From Cerasibacillus quisquiliarum (GTDB taxonomy: Bacteria > Bacillota > Bacilli > Bacillales > Amphibacillaceae), in the NCBI RefSeq assembly GCF_014202495.1, contig NZ_JACHHA010000003.1, positions 62,001 to 126,000 of the forward strand: DNA of 64,000 nucleotides, written 5' to 3'. Positions 1 to 9,900 of this stretch are shown piece by piece (the stretch's first letter is position 1; each line of letters opens with the position of its first letter). Position numbers and translations under genes: made by a program. A model generated the notes under the pieces. The model did not search any database. It saw only the letters and a program-made list of their open reading frames with translations, and had not been told where the DNA came from.

Positions 1-2
1 AT

Positions 3-596
3 GGCGGTGGAGAAGATACGGAACGAAGACGTATGTTCATTGCACCATTTTACGAACCAATTGATGAAACAGATTTTCAGCTTACTCTTATTGAAACGGT
101 ATTTCCTGAAAAGTTTGTTTCAATATCACATAAAGATGTATTAGGTGCATTTCTATCATTAGGAATTGTTCGTGAGAAGTTGGGAGATATTGTAATAAAA
201 GACGGTACCATTCAACTTGTCGTCGCACATGAAATTGCTTTATATGTCGTCATGAACTTAACCCAAATAAAGCGCGCTACTGTACGTTTTTCAGAACAAC
301 CGATGAGTAAACGTATCCCTAATCAAGAACAATGGTTTCAATCGACACAAACTGTTACCTCGCTAAGACTGGATAATGTCATTAAAGAAATATATAATAT
401 ATCTAGAAAAGATGCTAGACAAGCTATTTCTAAGCAGCTTGTTAAAGTCAATTTTAAAATAGTAGATGATGCTAAATTCATAGTTGAAGAAGGCGATTTA
501 ATTTCTTTTAGAGGTAAAGGAAGAAGCAAACTTGTCGACATATTAGGTGAAACAAGAAAAGGAAAGACAAGAATGATAACAGCAAAACTGAAATAA
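3..596 (+). CDS. ylmH: YlmH, S4-domain RNA-binding protein (5' end outside window)
   Basis: The open frame runs back from the first internal ATG (position 33) to base 3 without a stop, and the upstream codons (GGGEDTERRR) match the glycine-rich stretch preceding this point in the YlmH family, so the gene begins before the window and the ATG at 33 is not its start. About 197 of roughly 257 residues are visible. The C-terminal third is an S4 RNA-binding fold (SLRLDNVIKEIYNISRKDA onward, ending in a basic RGKGRSK turn). YlmH lies at the end of the division-associated ylm cluster ahead of divIVA in Bacillales; family members bind ribosomes or stalled large subunits and take part in rescue of obstructed 50S, which is knowledge of the family, not visible here. 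The gap to divIVA is 39 bp with no terminator, so the two are probably co-transcribed. Confidence 0.9.
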   Translation, partial: GGGEDTERRRMFIAPFYEPIDETDFQLTLIETVFPEKFVSISHKDVLGAFLSLGIVREKLGDIVIKDGTIQLVVAHEIALYVVMNLTQIKRATVRFSEQPMSKRIPNQEQWFQSTQTVTSLRLDNVIKEIYNISRKDARQAISKQLVKVNFKIVDDAKFIVEEGDLISFRGKGRSKLVDILGETRKGKTRMITAKLK

Positions 597-635
597 TAAT
601 AAATCATTCTATAAATGACATTAGGAGGTGTCTTC

Positions 636-1136
636 ATGTCTTTAACACCACTTGATATCCATAATAAAGAATTTACTAAAAGTTTTCGGGGATATGATGA
701 AGATGAAGTGAATAAGTTTTTAGATCAAGTTATGAAAGACTATGAAGCTGTAATTCGCGAAAAGAAAGAATATCAAGACCAGTTAGCACAATTAAATGAA
801 CGACTAAGCCATTTTACAAACATTGAAGAAACATTAAATAAATCCATATTAGTCGCTCAAGAAACAGCCGAAGAAGTAAAAGGTAATGCAATGAAAGAAG
901 CAAAGCTGATTGTTAAAGAAGCAGAGAAAAATGCTGATCGAATTATTAATGAGGCTTTAACAAAAGCACGTACAATTGCAATTGAAGTAGAAGAATTAAA
1001 AAAACAAGCAAAAGTATTCCGCACTCGTTTAAAGATGCTTGTAGAAGCACAATTGGATATGATTGATACAAAGGATTGGGAAGAATTGTTAGACACTGAA
1101 TTAATTGATGAAGACCTTGTTAAACTTGAAGGATAA
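636..1136 (+). CDS. divIVA: DivIVA cell-division/polar scaffold protein
   Basis: A 166-residue protein beginning MSLTPLDIHNKEFTK with the signature FRGYDEDEVNKFLDQV in the first 35 residues, which is the N-terminal membrane-curvature-binding segment of DivIVA. The rest (about residues 36-155) is heptad-rich, strongly charged coiled coil. DivIVA self-assembles at negatively curved membrane (division septa and poles), recruits MinJ/MinCD in Bacillus and anchors chromosome origins during sporulation. The start at 636 is chosen because TTAGGAGGTG lies 5-8 bases upstream; the in-frame ATG at 615 precedes that ribosome binding site and would add seven unsupported residues. It follows ylmH and precedes the ileS T-box, the usual Bacillales order. 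Confidence 0.96.
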   Translation: MSLTPLDIHNKEFTKSFRGYDEDEVNKFLDQVMKDYEAVIREKKEYQDQLAQLNERLSHFTNIEETLNKSILVAQETAEEVKGNAMKEAKLIVKEAEKNADRIINEALTKARTIAIEVEELKKQAKVFRTRLKMLVEAQLDMIDTKDWEELLDTELIDEDLVKLEG

Positions 1137-1140
1137 AAGC

Positions 1141-1169
1141 TTGACGGAATTATGTTTATTGCATATAAT
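1141..1169 (+). promoter_or_regulatory. Sigma-A promoter for the ileS T-box transcript
   Basis: TTGACG (1141-1146) and a perfect TATAAT (1164-1169) are separated by exactly 17 bases, directly after the divIVA stop. Transcription would start near 1176, at the beginning of the T-box leader. Confidence 0.8.
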
Positions 1170-1179
1170 ACAAAAAAAT

Positions 1180-1440
1180 AGAAAGCGTAAATGTGATGAG
1201 GGAGACAGTCTAAAGAAAAATGCTGTTTAGCGAGTCAGGAAGTGGTGAGAGCCTGATACAGACTTGCTTTAGAATATCACTCCTGAACAATCAGTTTGAA
1301 ATAATAGTAGAACTGATCGGTTGATAGACGTTATATATCATAATGAGTGAATTTAAAGACGAATTATTAAATGTTTTTAAATTAAAAGGGTGGTACCGCG
1401 AGTCTTCTCGTCCCTTATTGGGATTTGAAGGCTTTTTTTT
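1180..1440 (+). promoter_or_regulatory. T-box riboswitch, isoleucine specific (ileS leader)
   Basis: This 260-base leader has the T-box architecture. The conserved T-box proper, GGGTGGTACCGCG, is at 1388-1400. The candidate specifier codon is ATC (1276-1278) in GAATATCACTCC, which reads isoleucine and fits the gene downstream. The intrinsic terminator uses AGTCTTCTCGTCCC (1401-1414) paired with GGGATTTGAAGGCT (about 1420-1433), followed by a run of eight T. Uncharged tRNA-Ile is expected to bind the specifier loop and the T-box bulge, stabilise the antiterminator and turn on ileS. The exact 5' boundary is inferred from the promoter. Confidence 0.93.
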
Positions 1441-1463
1441 ATTAAATTTAAGGAGGAATTTAA

Positions 1464-4229
1464 ATGGAATATAAGGAAACTCTTTTATTACCAAAAACAA
1501 AATTTCCAATGCGTGGTAATTTACCTAATAAAGAACCTTTACGCCGCCAAAAATGGGATGATATGAAATTATATGAAAAACAACTAGAAAGAACGAAGGG
1601 ACGACCATTATTTATTTTGCATGATGGACCACCTTATGCGAATGGTGATCTCCACATTGGTCACGCACTAAACCAAGTTTTAAAAGATTTTATCGTTCGT
1701 TATAAATCCATGTCGGGTTTTCATGCTCCATACATTCCAGGATGGGATACACACGGACTCCCGATTGAAACAGCATTGACAAAAAATAAAAAAATTGACC
1801 GAAAAAAAATGTCTGTTGCTGAATTTAGACAAAAATGTGCAGAATATGCCCTTGATCAAGTAGATCGTCAACGAGAACAGCGAAAGCAGCTAGGAGCAAC
1901 AGGAGATTGGGAAAATCCATATTTGACATTAAAGAACGAATATGAAGCAGCTCAAATTAAAGTATTTGGAGAAATGGCGAAAAAAGGCTATATTTATAAA
2001 GGACTTCGGCCAGTTTATTGGTCTCCATCTTCTGAATCAGCTCTAGCAGAAGCAGAAATAGAATATCATGATAAACGCTCACCTTCAATTTATGTTGCTT
2101 TTGATGTCATAGATGGAAAGGGTGTTTTACACCCAGATGAAAAAATAATTATTTGGACAACAACTCCATGGACGCTTCCGGCAAACCTTGGTATTGCTTT
2201 ACATCCAGCATTAGAATATGTTGTCGTAAAAGTAAATGATGAGAAGTATGTTGTTGCCCATGATTTATTAGATAATATTACAAAAGAATTAGAATGGGAC
2301 GATCCACAAGTATTAAGAACATTTAAAGGTGAAGAAGCTGATCGTGTTGTAGCAAAGCACCCATTCTATGACCGTGAATCGCTCGTTATGTTAGGTGAAC
2401 ATGTGACAACTGATTCAGGAACAGGCTGTGTTCATACAGCACCAGGTCATGGTGAAGATGACTTTAATATTTCTAAAAAATATGGCATTGATCCGATTAG
2501 TCCTGTTGATGACAAAGGTGTATTTACAGCTGAAGCACCAGGGTTTGAAGGGTTGTTTTATGATGATGCGAATAAAGTCATTACTGAAAAACTTAAGCAA
2601 GTAGGTGCGCTTTTAAAACTAAGCTTTATTACACACTCTTATCCACATGATTGGCGTACTAAAAAACCAATTATATTCCGTGCGACACCGCAGTGGTTCG
2701 CATCGATTAAAGATTTCCGAGATCAAATTTTAGAAGAGATTAAAGATGTTACTTGGTACCCAAGCTGGGGAGAAACCCGTCTTTATAACATGGTACGCGA
2801 TCGTGAAGATTGGTGTATTTCACGTCAAAGAACATGGGGTGTTCCAATTCCAGTTTTTTATGGAGAAGATGGTACGCCAATCATTACTGAAGAAACAATT
2901 GATCATGTAGCGCATTTATTTAAAGAACATGGTTCAAATATTTGGTTTGAATGGCCTGCAAAAGATTTACTTCCAGAAGGCTTTACATCTGAACATAGTC
3001 CGAATGGTCAATTTACAAAAGAAATGGATATTATGGATGTTTGGTTTGATTCCGGTTCATCACATGAAGCTGTCCTATTAAATCGTGAAGATCATCGTCG
3101 TCCAGCAGATGTCTATTTAGAAGGAACTGACCAATATCGTGGTTGGTTTAACTCTTCATTGTCAACATCTGTCGCTGTGAGTGGTAAAGCGCCATATAAG
3201 AGTGTAATCAGTCATGGCTTTGTTATGGATGGAGACGGTAAGAAAATGAGTAAATCTCTTGGAAATATTATTGCTCCTTCAAAAGTTATCAAACAATATG
3301 GTGCAGATATTTTACGTTTATGGGTAGCTTCTGTTGATTATCAAGCTGATGTGAGAATCTCTGATAAGATTTTGCAACAAACATCAGAAGCATATCGTAA
3401 AATTCGTAATACATTTCGTTTTCTCTTAGGGAATTTAAATGATTTTAATCCAGAGACTGATCGAGTGCCGGAAGCAGAAATGGAAGAAATCGATCGTTAT
3501 ATGTTATATCGCTTGCAACAACTCGTAGAAGATGTGCATGAAAGTTATGATGAATACCAGTTTTCACCAGTCTATCATCGTATCCATAACTTCTGTGCCG
3601 ATGATTTAAGCTCATTTTACTTAGATTTTGCAAAAGATATTTTATATATTGAGCCGAAAGATTATAAACGTCGTCGGAGTATTCAAACAGCATATTATGA
3701 AATTATCGTATCATTAGCGAAATTGTTGGCACCAATTATTCCACATACTGCTGAAGAAGTATGGGAGCATATCCCTGGAGCTTTAGAAGAAGCTGAAACG
3801 GTGTTATTAACCGATTTGCCAAGAAAACGACAAATCGCTAACTTTGCTGACAAAGAAAGAGAAAAATGGGATCATTTCATGGCAGTTCGCGATGATGTGT
3901 TAAAAGCACTTGAAGAAGCACGCGAAGCGAAAATGATTGGAAAACCATTAGAAGCAAAAATTACAGTCGTACCAAAAGAAGAACGGACACGTGAATTGCT
4001 ATCATCTATACCGTATATCCATCAACTCTTCATCGTATCTGAACTAGAATTAAAAGATGACGAAGAAGAGGCGAAGGATTATCAGCATGTAGCCATTAAA
4101 GTTGAAAAACATCCTGGTGAAACATGTGAACGTTGCTGGGTGAGATCAGAAACAGTCGGTCAAGATAAAGAACACCCAAGCTTATGTCGCCGTTGTAGTG
4201 ACGTTGTAAATGAATATTATACAATTTAA
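1464..4229 (+). CDS. ileS: Isoleucyl-tRNA synthetase
   Basis: A 921-residue class Ia synthetase that charges tRNA-Ile with isoleucine and edits mischarged valine. The HIGH motif is at residues 64-67 ([10 protein letters not shown]) and KMSKS at 594-598, the two ATP-binding signatures. The CP1 editing domain contains the [11 protein letters not shown] and [15 protein letters not shown] blocks. Four C-terminal cysteines (888, 891, 908, 911) form the zinc-binding site typical of bacterial-type IleRS. Length equals that of the Bacillus subtilis enzyme. The start follows AAGGAGG with a suitable gap. Expression is controlled by the T-box immediately upstream, and a strong terminator follows the gene. 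Confidence 0.98.
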   Translation: MEYKETLLLPKTKFPMRGNLPNKEPLRRQKWDDMKLYEKQLERTKGRPLFILHDGPPYANGDLHIGHALNQVLKDFIVRYKSMSGFHAPYIPGWDTHGLPIETALTKNKKIDRKKMSVAEFRQKCAEYALDQVDRQREQRKQLGATGDWENPYLTLKNEYEAAQIKVFGEMAKKGYIYKGLRPVYWSPSSESALAEAEIEYHDKRSPSIYVAFDVIDGKGVLHPDEKIIIWTTTPWTLPANLGIALHPALEYVVVKVNDEKYVVAHDLLDNITKELEWDDPQVLRTFKGEEADRVVAKHPFYDRESLVMLGEHVTTDSGTGCVHTAPGHGEDDFNISKKYGIDPISPVDDKGVFTAEAPGFEGLFYDDANKVITEKLKQVGALLKLSFITHSYPHDWRTKKPIIFRATPQWFASIKDFRDQILEEIKDVTWYPSWGETRLYNMVRDREDWCISRQRTWGVPIPVFYGEDGTPIITEETIDHVAHLFKEHGSNIWFEWPAKDLLPEGFTSEHSPNGQFTKEMDIMDVWFDSGSSHEAVLLNREDHRRPADVYLEGTDQYRGWFNSSLSTSVAVSGKAPYKSVISHGFVMDGDGKKMSKSLGNIIAPSKVIKQYGADILRLWVASVDYQADVRISDKILQQTSEAYRKIRNTFRFLLGNLNDFNPETDRVPEAEMEEIDRYMLYRLQQLVEDVHESYDEYQFSPVYHRIHNFCADDLSSFYLDFAKDILYIEPKDYKRRRSIQTAYYEIIVSLAKLLAPIIPHTAEEVWEHIPGALEEAETVLLTDLPRKRQIANFADKEREKWDHFMAVRDDVLKALEEAREAKMIGKPLEAKITVVPKEERTRELLSSIPYIHQLFIVSELELKDDEEEAKDYQHVAIKVEKHPGETCERCWVRSETVGQDKEHPSLCRRCSDVVNEYYTI

Positions 4230-4263
4230 AAATGATATTTAGACATGGCAAATAAAATAATTT

Positions 4264-4303
4264 AAAAGATTCCATTCATTATTTCAGATGAATGGAATCT
4301 TTT
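4264..4303 (+). terminator. Terminator hairpin after ileS
   Basis: A perfect 16-bp stem (AAAAGATTCCATTCAT with ATGAATGGAATCTTTT) around an 8-base loop. The symmetric A/T ends give four T at the 3' side, followed by G and TTT. It separates ileS from lspA. Confidence 0.85.
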
Positions 4304-4424
4304 GTTTAGAAGACCTTGTTAATCGTTATTTGCGCTTTATACAATATATTCATTTAAAAAGAGAAAGCATCGTTCATTTATGGTAAAATCAATAATAATA
4401 AGTAACAGATGTGGAGGAAAATGT

Positions 4425-4892
4425 ATGATTTGGTTTTATTTAATCGCTGTAATTGTGATTGTTCTGGATCAATTATCTAAATGGATTGTTATGACAAAGA
4501 TGAATTTGCACGAACAAATACCCGTAATAGACGGATTTTTCTATATTACATCACATCGAAATCGTGGAGCAGCATGGGGAATTCTCCAAGATCAAATGCT
4601 CTTCTTTTATATCGTAACTGTAATTGTTTTAATTGGCATTATATATTTATTACATAAGTATGGTCGTTATCAAAAACCGTTGGCTTTCGCATTAAGCTTG
4701 ATATTAGGAGGCGCCATTGGTAATTTTATAGATCGTTTATTGCATAAAGAAGTGGTTGATTTTTTAGATTTCATTATTTTTTCATATGACTATCCGGTTT
4801 TTAATATTGCTGATTCTGCTTTAGTCATTGGTGTAATATTATTAATTATATTGACCTTTATGGAAGAAAAGAGAAAGGAAAACTTGAGATGA
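4425..4892 (+). CDS. lspA: Lipoprotein signal peptidase (signal peptidase II)
   Basis: A 155-residue polytopic membrane aspartyl protease that removes signal peptides from diacylglyceryl-modified prolipoproteins. Four hydrophobic segments are visible. The two catalytic aspartates are D103 in GNFIDRLL and D130 in NIADSAL, and the conserved NRGAAWG motif is present. The start at 4425 is preceded by GGAGGA six bases upstream; the earlier in-frame ATG at 4380 lacks a ribosome binding site. The next gene starts inside its stop codon (ATGA overlap), implying translational coupling to rluD. The ylyA (DksA/TraR-like) gene found between ileS and lspA in B. subtilis is absent. Confidence 0.96.
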   Translation: MIWFYLIAVIVIVLDQLSKWIVMTKMNLHEQIPVIDGFFYITSHRNRGAAWGILQDQMLFFYIVTVIVLIGIIYLLHKYGRYQKPLAFALSLILGGAIGNFIDRLLHKEVVDFLDFIIFSYDYPVFNIADSALVIGVILLIILTFMEEKRKENLR

Positions 4893-5797
4893 AGGCATAT
4901 CAAGTATTAAGTGCTGATTCTGGTAAACGAATTGATAAATTATTAACAATTATCCAACCTGATATATCGAGAAGTGAAATTCAATCTTGGATTAAGCAAA
5001 ATAAAGTCGCAGTGAATGGGGTTTCTATTAAAGCAAATTACAAATGTAAAGAGGGAGACATGATTACTTGGTCGATTCCAAAAAAACAAGAATTAACGAT
5101 TCATCCTGAATCGATCATGCTTAACATTGTTTATGATGACGAACATATTGCCGTCATCAATAAGCCACGTGGCATGGTCGTTCACCCATCACAAAGTCAC
5201 ACAAGTGGGACGTTGGTTAATGCGCTTTTACATCATTACAATGGTAATTTATCAACTTTAAGTGGGAGAGAGCGAGCAGGTATTGTTCATCGTATTGATA
5301 AAGATACGAGTGGACTTCTTATCATAGCTAAATCAGATGAAGCACATCGCAAACTTCAACGTCAATTTAAGAACCGAGAAGTAAAGCGCACTTATGAAGC
5401 AATTGTTCACGGAGTCATTTCACATGACCATGGTTTAGTAGATGCTCCAATAGGACGTGATCCTAAACAAAGACAAAACATGGCTGTTGTTGATGAAGGT
5501 AAAGATGCGAAGACACATTTCCGCGTCATTAAACGTTATGAAAATTTTACTCATATTGAATGTCAATTGGAAACAGGCAGAACACACCAAATTCGAGTTC
5601 ATATGAAGTATATTAATCATCCTTTAGTTGGTGACCCGAAATACGGACCTCGGAAACCGTTTGTTCATATTGGCCAGGTTTTACATGCTCGTTCACTTGA
5701 ATTTATTCATCCGATTACCGAAGAGCGGATATGTTTAACTTCAGAGCTTCCAGAAGAATTCAAAGATGTACTCAATCGCCTTGATAAAATGACTTGA
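4889..5797 (+). CDS. rluD: Large-subunit rRNA pseudouridine synthase, RluD family
   Basis: A 302-residue protein with an N-terminal S4 domain (about residues 13-60) and a RluA/RluD catalytic domain. The catalytic motif [10 protein letters not shown] places the nucleophilic aspartate at D137. [11 protein letters not shown] and [10 protein letters not shown] are further family blocks. It is orthologous by position and length to YlyB of B. subtilis. It isomerises uridines in 23S rRNA; the exact sites cannot be told from sequence. It is coupled to lspA by a 4-bp overlap, and its stop codon lies within the -35 box of the pyr operon promoter. Confidence 0.92.
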   Translation: MKAYQVLSADSGKRIDKLLTIIQPDISRSEIQSWIKQNKVAVNGVSIKANYKCKEGDMITWSIPKKQELTIHPESIMLNIVYDDEHIAVINKPRGMVVHPSQSHTSGTLVNALLHHYNGNLSTLSGRERAGIVHRIDKDTSGLLIIAKSDEAHRKLQRQFKNREVKRTYEAIVHGVISHDHGLVDAPIGRDPKQRQNMAVVDEGKDAKTHFRVIKRYENFTHIECQLETGRTHQIRVHMKYINHPLVGDPKYGPRKPFVHIGQVLHARSLEFIHPITEERICLTSELPEEFKDVLNRLDKMT

Positions 5798-5822
5798 CAT
5801 AAAGAGTTAAGTTTGCCATAAT
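5794..5822 (+). promoter_or_regulatory. Sigma-A promoter of the pyr operon
   Basis: TTGACA (5794-5799) and CATAAT (5817-5822) have a 17-base spacer. The -35 box contains the rluD stop codon TGA (5795-5797). It drives transcription into the first PyrR attenuator. Confidence 0.82.
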
Positions 5823-5849
5823 TAACAAAGAATTGTAAGACCTTTAAAT

Positions 5850-5936
5850 ATAGTCCCGTGAGGCTATAAAGGAATTGGATGCAAGTCAATACGTATGTCC
5901 AAAATCCCTTTCCCCTCATGGAGAGGGATTTTTTTA
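5850..5936 (+). promoter_or_regulatory. PyrR-binding attenuator 1 (pyrR leader)
   Basis: AGTCCCGTGAGGCT (5852-5865) fits the PyrR recognition consensus ARUCCNGNGAGGYU exactly and sits in an anti-antiterminator hairpin. Downstream, ATCCCTTTCC pairs with GGAGAGGGAT across a CCTCAT loop (about 5904-5929) and is followed by a T run: an intrinsic terminator ahead of pyrR. In the known Bacillus mechanism, UMP- or UTP-bound PyrR binds the first hairpin and favours termination. Confidence 0.92.
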
Positions 5937-5953
5937 TGAAAGAGTGGTGTTAA

Positions 5954-6508
<555 letters not shown>

Positions 6509-6514
6509 CCTTTA

Positions 6515-6610
6515 AAAAAATCCAGAGAGGTTTTTAAGGTCGCTTTGTTAAAGCGTAAGTTTATAGCTTACGTGTACCCCTTTGCGACCTTTTGGCAAAG
6601 GGGTTTTATT
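6515..6610 (+). promoter_or_regulatory. PyrR-binding attenuator 2 (between pyrR and pyrB)
   Basis: AATCCAGAGAGGTT (6519-6532) again fits ARUCCNGNGAGGYU. The terminator is ACCCCTTTGC (6576-6585) paired with GCAAAGGGGT (6595-6604), followed by TTTATTTAT. B. subtilis has three such sites because pyrP lies between pyrR and pyrB; here there are two and no pyrP. Confidence 0.9.
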
Positions 6611-6639
6611 TATGAATAAATGCTAATGGAGGGTGACAG

Positions 6640-7521
6640 ATGAAACATTTTTTATCGGTTGAACAGTTAACAGAACAAGATATGTTCGAGCTTTTCCAAC
6701 TGGCAAAAAGATGTAGAGAAGAGATAACGCCATTTAAAAAGCAATTATTCGCTGCAAACTTATTTTTTGAACCGAGTACTCGAACGAAAATGAGTTTTAC
6801 AGTTGCAGAGAGAAAATTAGGTTTGGAAATTTTGGATTTTAATCCTGAAACATCAAGTGTGAAAAAAGGTGAAACACTTTACGATACAGTAAGAACATTG
6901 GAGGCGATTGGAGCTGACTTGGCTATTATTCGACATCACGACGATGATTGGATGGAAACATTAACAGATCATATTTCAATACCAATCATTAATGCAGGTG
7001 CTGGTAAAAAGGAGCACCCAACGCAAAGTATGCTAGATTTATTTACTATATATGAAGAATTTCAAACGTTCAAAGATTTAAATATGACCATTATCGGTGA
7101 TATTAAACATAGTCGTGTTGCTCATTCAAATGCGAAAGCACTTGAAAAGCTTGGAGCAAATGTTCATTTATGTGCAGCTCCAAATTTTAAAGACCATTCG
7201 CTTAATTATCCGTATATTGACATTGACCAAGCTATTAAACAATCCGATGTCATTATGTTATTGCGCATTCAACATGAACGTCATCAACATTTAAGTGAAA
7301 CATCTGATTACTTAAAAACATTCGGTTTAACTCGAGATCGAGAAAATATGATGAAAGACGGTGCTATCATTCTCCATCCAGCTCCGGTAAATCGTGGTGT
7401 AGAAATAGCAGATTCAATTGTGGAATGTGAACGTTCACGAATATTTAAGCAAATGGAAAATGGTGTATATATGCGGATGGCCATTATAAAAAAACTATTA
7501 CAAAAATGGGGGATAGAATGA
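6640..7521 (+). CDS. pyrB: Aspartate carbamoyltransferase catalytic chain
   Basis: A 293-residue ATCase that joins carbamoyl phosphate and aspartate to form N-carbamoyl-aspartate, the committed step of UMP synthesis. The carbamoyl-phosphate-binding motif STRT is at residues 46-49, HPTQ at 126-129, and LLRIQHERH and HPAPVNRG mark the aspartate-binding half. No regulatory pyrI is present, as usual in Bacillus. It is slightly shorter than the B. subtilis enzyme (304). The start follows GGAGGGTGACAG. It overlaps pyrC by 4 bp (ATGA). Confidence 0.97.
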   Translation: MKHFLSVEQLTEQDMFELFQLAKRCREEITPFKKQLFAANLFFEPSTRTKMSFTVAERKLGLEILDFNPETSSVKKGETLYDTVRTLEAIGADLAIIRHHDDDWMETLTDHISIPIINAGAGKKEHPTQSMLDLFTIYEEFQTFKDLNMTIIGDIKHSRVAHSNAKALEKLGANVHLCAAPNFKDHSLNYPYIDIDQAIKQSDVIMLLRIQHERHQHLSETSDYLKTFGLTRDRENMMKDGAIILHPAPVNRGVEIADSIVECERSRIFKQMENGVYMRMAIIKKLLQKWGIE

Positions 7522-8804
7522 TGAAAACACTTTTAAAAAATGCTAACCGACTCGTAGAAAATAATGATCTAGAAACTTGTGATGTGTTAATCAAAGATCA
7601 AAAGATTATTAAAATCGCTAACCATATCGATGAAAAAGTTGAACATACGATTGATTGTAAAGGTCACTTACTCATTCCTGGGTTAATTGATGTTCATGTT
7701 CATTTGAGAGAGCCAGGTGGTGAAGAAAAAGAGACCATTTTAACAGGAACGAAAGCTGCTGCACGTGGCGGATATACGACAGTATGTCCCATGCCAAATA
7801 CAAATCCAGTTCCAGATGATGTAGAAAAGGTAAAAGCTTTATTTGAAAAAATAGAGCAAGATGCACAAGTTCGCGTTCTCCCATATGCTTCTATAACAAA
7901 AGATTTAAAGGGTGAACAATTAACTCATATCGAAGCTCTTACTAAAGCAGGCGTTTTTGCTTTTACAGATGATGGTGTTGGTATTCAGACAGCAGATATG
8001 ATGTATCGTGCGATGAAAGAAGCAAGCAAATACAATATGCCGATTGTTGCTCATTGTGAGGATCATTCAATCGTTTATGGTGGTGTTTGTCATGAAGGAG
8101 AAGTGAGTAATCGTCTCAAACTACCAGGACATCACTCTTTAACAGAATCATTACAAATAGCAAGAGATGTATTAATTGCTGAAGCGACTGGTTGTCATTA
8201 TCATGTTTGTCATATTAGTACGAAAGAATCTGTTCGAGTTGTTCGTGATGCTAAACGAGCGGGCATTCATGTCACAGCAGAAGTTACCCCACATCATCTT
8301 CTGTTAAATGAAACAGATATTACCGAAGACGATGCTAATTTTAAAATGAATCCACCACTTAGAAGTAAGGAAGACCAAGAAGCTTTAATAGAAGGACTCT
8401 TAGATGGTACGATTGATTTCATTGCAACGGACCATGCGCCACATACAGAAGCGGAGAAGAAACAAGGATTTTTACATGCACCTTTTGGAATCGTTGGCTT
8501 AGAAACAGCTTTTCCATTACTTTACACTCATCTTGTTAAGACGAATAAAATAACGTTACAACAGCTCGTAGAATGGATGACAATTAAACCAGCAACTGTG
8601 TTTAATCTTCCTTATGGTACACTTTTAGAAAATAAACAAGCCGATTTAACTTTAATAAACTTAAAGAAAATCAAGTCAATCGACCGTCATTCGTTTTATT
8701 CAAAAGGTAAAAATACACCATTTCATGGATGGGAAGTCGCTGGATGGCCTGTTATGACGATGGTTGATGGGCAAGTTGTCTTTAAGGAGGAAAGCGATGA
8801 GTAA
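7518..8804 (+). CDS. pyrC: Dihydroorotase
   Basis: A 428-residue class I dihydroorotase of the amidohydrolase superfamily, cyclising carbamoyl-aspartate to dihydroorotate. Metal ligands H60 and H62 are in DVHVHLREPGG; HCED, TAEVTPHH and the catalytic aspartate D305 in ATDHAPH are in place. Two tandem ATG codons (7518 and 7521) are candidate starts; GGGGGA at 7508-7513 serves either, and 7518 makes an ATGA overlap with pyrB. Length equals the B. subtilis protein (428). Confidence 0.96.
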   Translation: MMKTLLKNANRLVENNDLETCDVLIKDQKIIKIANHIDEKVEHTIDCKGHLLIPGLIDVHVHLREPGGEEKETILTGTKAAARGGYTTVCPMPNTNPVPDDVEKVKALFEKIEQDAQVRVLPYASITKDLKGEQLTHIEALTKAGVFAFTDDGVGIQTADMMYRAMKEASKYNMPIVAHCEDHSIVYGGVCHEGEVSNRLKLPGHHSLTESLQIARDVLIAEATGCHYHVCHISTKESVRVVRDAKRAGIHVTAEVTPHHLLLNETDITEDDANFKMNPPLRSKEDQEALIEGLLDGTIDFIATDHAPHTEAEKKQGFLHAPFGIVGLETAFPLLYTHLVKTNKITLQQLVEWMTIKPATVFNLPYGTLLENKQADLTLINLKKIKSIDRHSFYSKGKNTPFHGWEVAGWPVMTMVDGQVVFKEESDE

Positions 8805-9900
8805 TTATCAACTCGTACTAGAGGATGGAACAGTGTTTAAAGGAACATTATTTGGTCGTGAAGAAGAAGCCAGTGGTGATGTTGTTTTTTATAACGGTAT
8901 GACTGGATATCAAGAAGTGATCTCTGATCCTGCAAACGCGGGAAAAATAATCGTAATGACTCAACCACTAGTAGGTAATTATGGCATTAATCGTGATGAT
9001 TTTGAAACATTAAATCCATGTGTTCATGGCTTAATCGTAAAAGAAGTATGTGATTATCCATCTAATTTCCGTTCTGAAGAAAGTTTAGATTCGTTTTTAA
9101 AAGCCCATCATATACCAGGAATTACTGGCATTGATACGCGTCAACTCATTAACCATATTCGTAAAAATGGTGTGATGAAAGGTCGAATGACAAAAGCGCG
9201 TGAAAGTACTGATAATATTTTAGAAAGCTTATGTCGAACATCCGAAAATACTGAATTAGTCAAACATGTATCGACCATTAAACCTTATATTATTCCTGGA
9301 AGAGGTGCACGGATTGTTCTTGTTGATTTAGGTATGAAACACGGTATTCTACGTGAATTAACAAAACGGGACTGTCATATTACAGTTGTTCCTTATGACT
9401 ATAGTTATGAAAAGCTTATGCGACTGAAACCAGAAGGTGTTATGTTTTCAAATGGACCAGGTCATCCAAACGATATACCTGAAGTCCTTGAACTTATGAA
9501 ACAACTGTTAGGACGTATACCGTTATTTTCCATTGGTTTAGGACATCAACTTTTTGCGTTAAGTTTAGGAGCAACGATTGAAAAATTACCATACGGTCAA
9601 CATGGAAATTATCCTATAAAAACAGTATCTACAGATCAAGCTCATATAGTCTCGAAAAGCCAGCTTTATACAGTTGATCCAAGTTCAATTGAATCTACCG
9701 AATTAATCGTGACTCACGTCGGATTAAATCGTCCGACAATTGAAGGGTTGAGTCATGACACTTATCGAGCATTTTCTGTACAATTTAATCCTGAAAGCTC
9801 ACCAGGACCTGAAGAAATGTCTTATATATTTGATATATTTTTAGATCGTGTTAAACAGTTCCCAAGACATAAGGAGGAAGCATCACATGTCGAAAAATGA
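8797..9900 (+). CDS. carA: Carbamoyl-phosphate synthase small subunit with altered glutaminase site
   Basis: A 367-residue CarA/PyrAA homologue, full length. The N-terminal domain (1-150) is well conserved ([23 protein letters not shown]). The C-terminal class I glutamine amidotransferase domain is degenerate. The nucleophile position in the usual GICLGHQ motif reads SIGLGHQ, so Cys is Gly247. The usual HPE reads NPE, so His is Asn331 while Glu333 remains. QNHG is replaced by KSQL (287-290), GNHPV by GNYPI, and SNGPGDP by SNGPGHP. Glutamine hydrolysis by this subunit is therefore not expected; the domain may act only as a structural partner of CarB using free ammonia. The start at 8797 follows AAGGAGGAAAGCG and overlaps pyrC by 8 bp. 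Confidence 0.93.
   Translation: MSNYQLVLEDGTVFKGTLFGREEEASGDVVFYNGMTGYQEVISDPANAGKIIVMTQPLVGNYGINRDDFETLNPCVHGLIVKEVCDYPSNFRSEESLDSFLKAHHIPGITGIDTRQLINHIRKNGVMKGRMTKARESTDNILESLCRTSENTELVKHVSTIKPYIIPGRGARIVLVDLGMKHGILRELTKRDCHITVVPYDYSYEKLMRLKPEGVMFSNGPGHPNDIPEVLELMKQLLGRIPLFSIGLGHQLFALSLGATIEKLPYGQHGNYPIKTVSTDQAHIVSKSQLYTVDPSSIESTELIVTHVGLNRPTIEGLSHDTYRAFSVQFNPESSPGPEEMSYIFDIFLDRVKQFPRHKEEASHVEK

Noticed and set aside
33..596. ATG at 33 as the true start of the first gene
   Set aside because: The frame is open back to base 3 and the upstream residues fit YlmH, so the gene is cut by the window edge.
4304..4424. A promoter for lspA in the 120 bases after the ileS terminator
   Set aside because: TAAAAT and TATGGT candidates exist near 4379-4389 but no -35 box is suitably spaced.
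8797..9900. carA as a pseudogene
   Set aside because: The frame is full length with conserved N-terminal domain, good ribosome binding site and coupled overlaps; changes are concentrated at the glutaminase site, which fits functional divergence better than decay.
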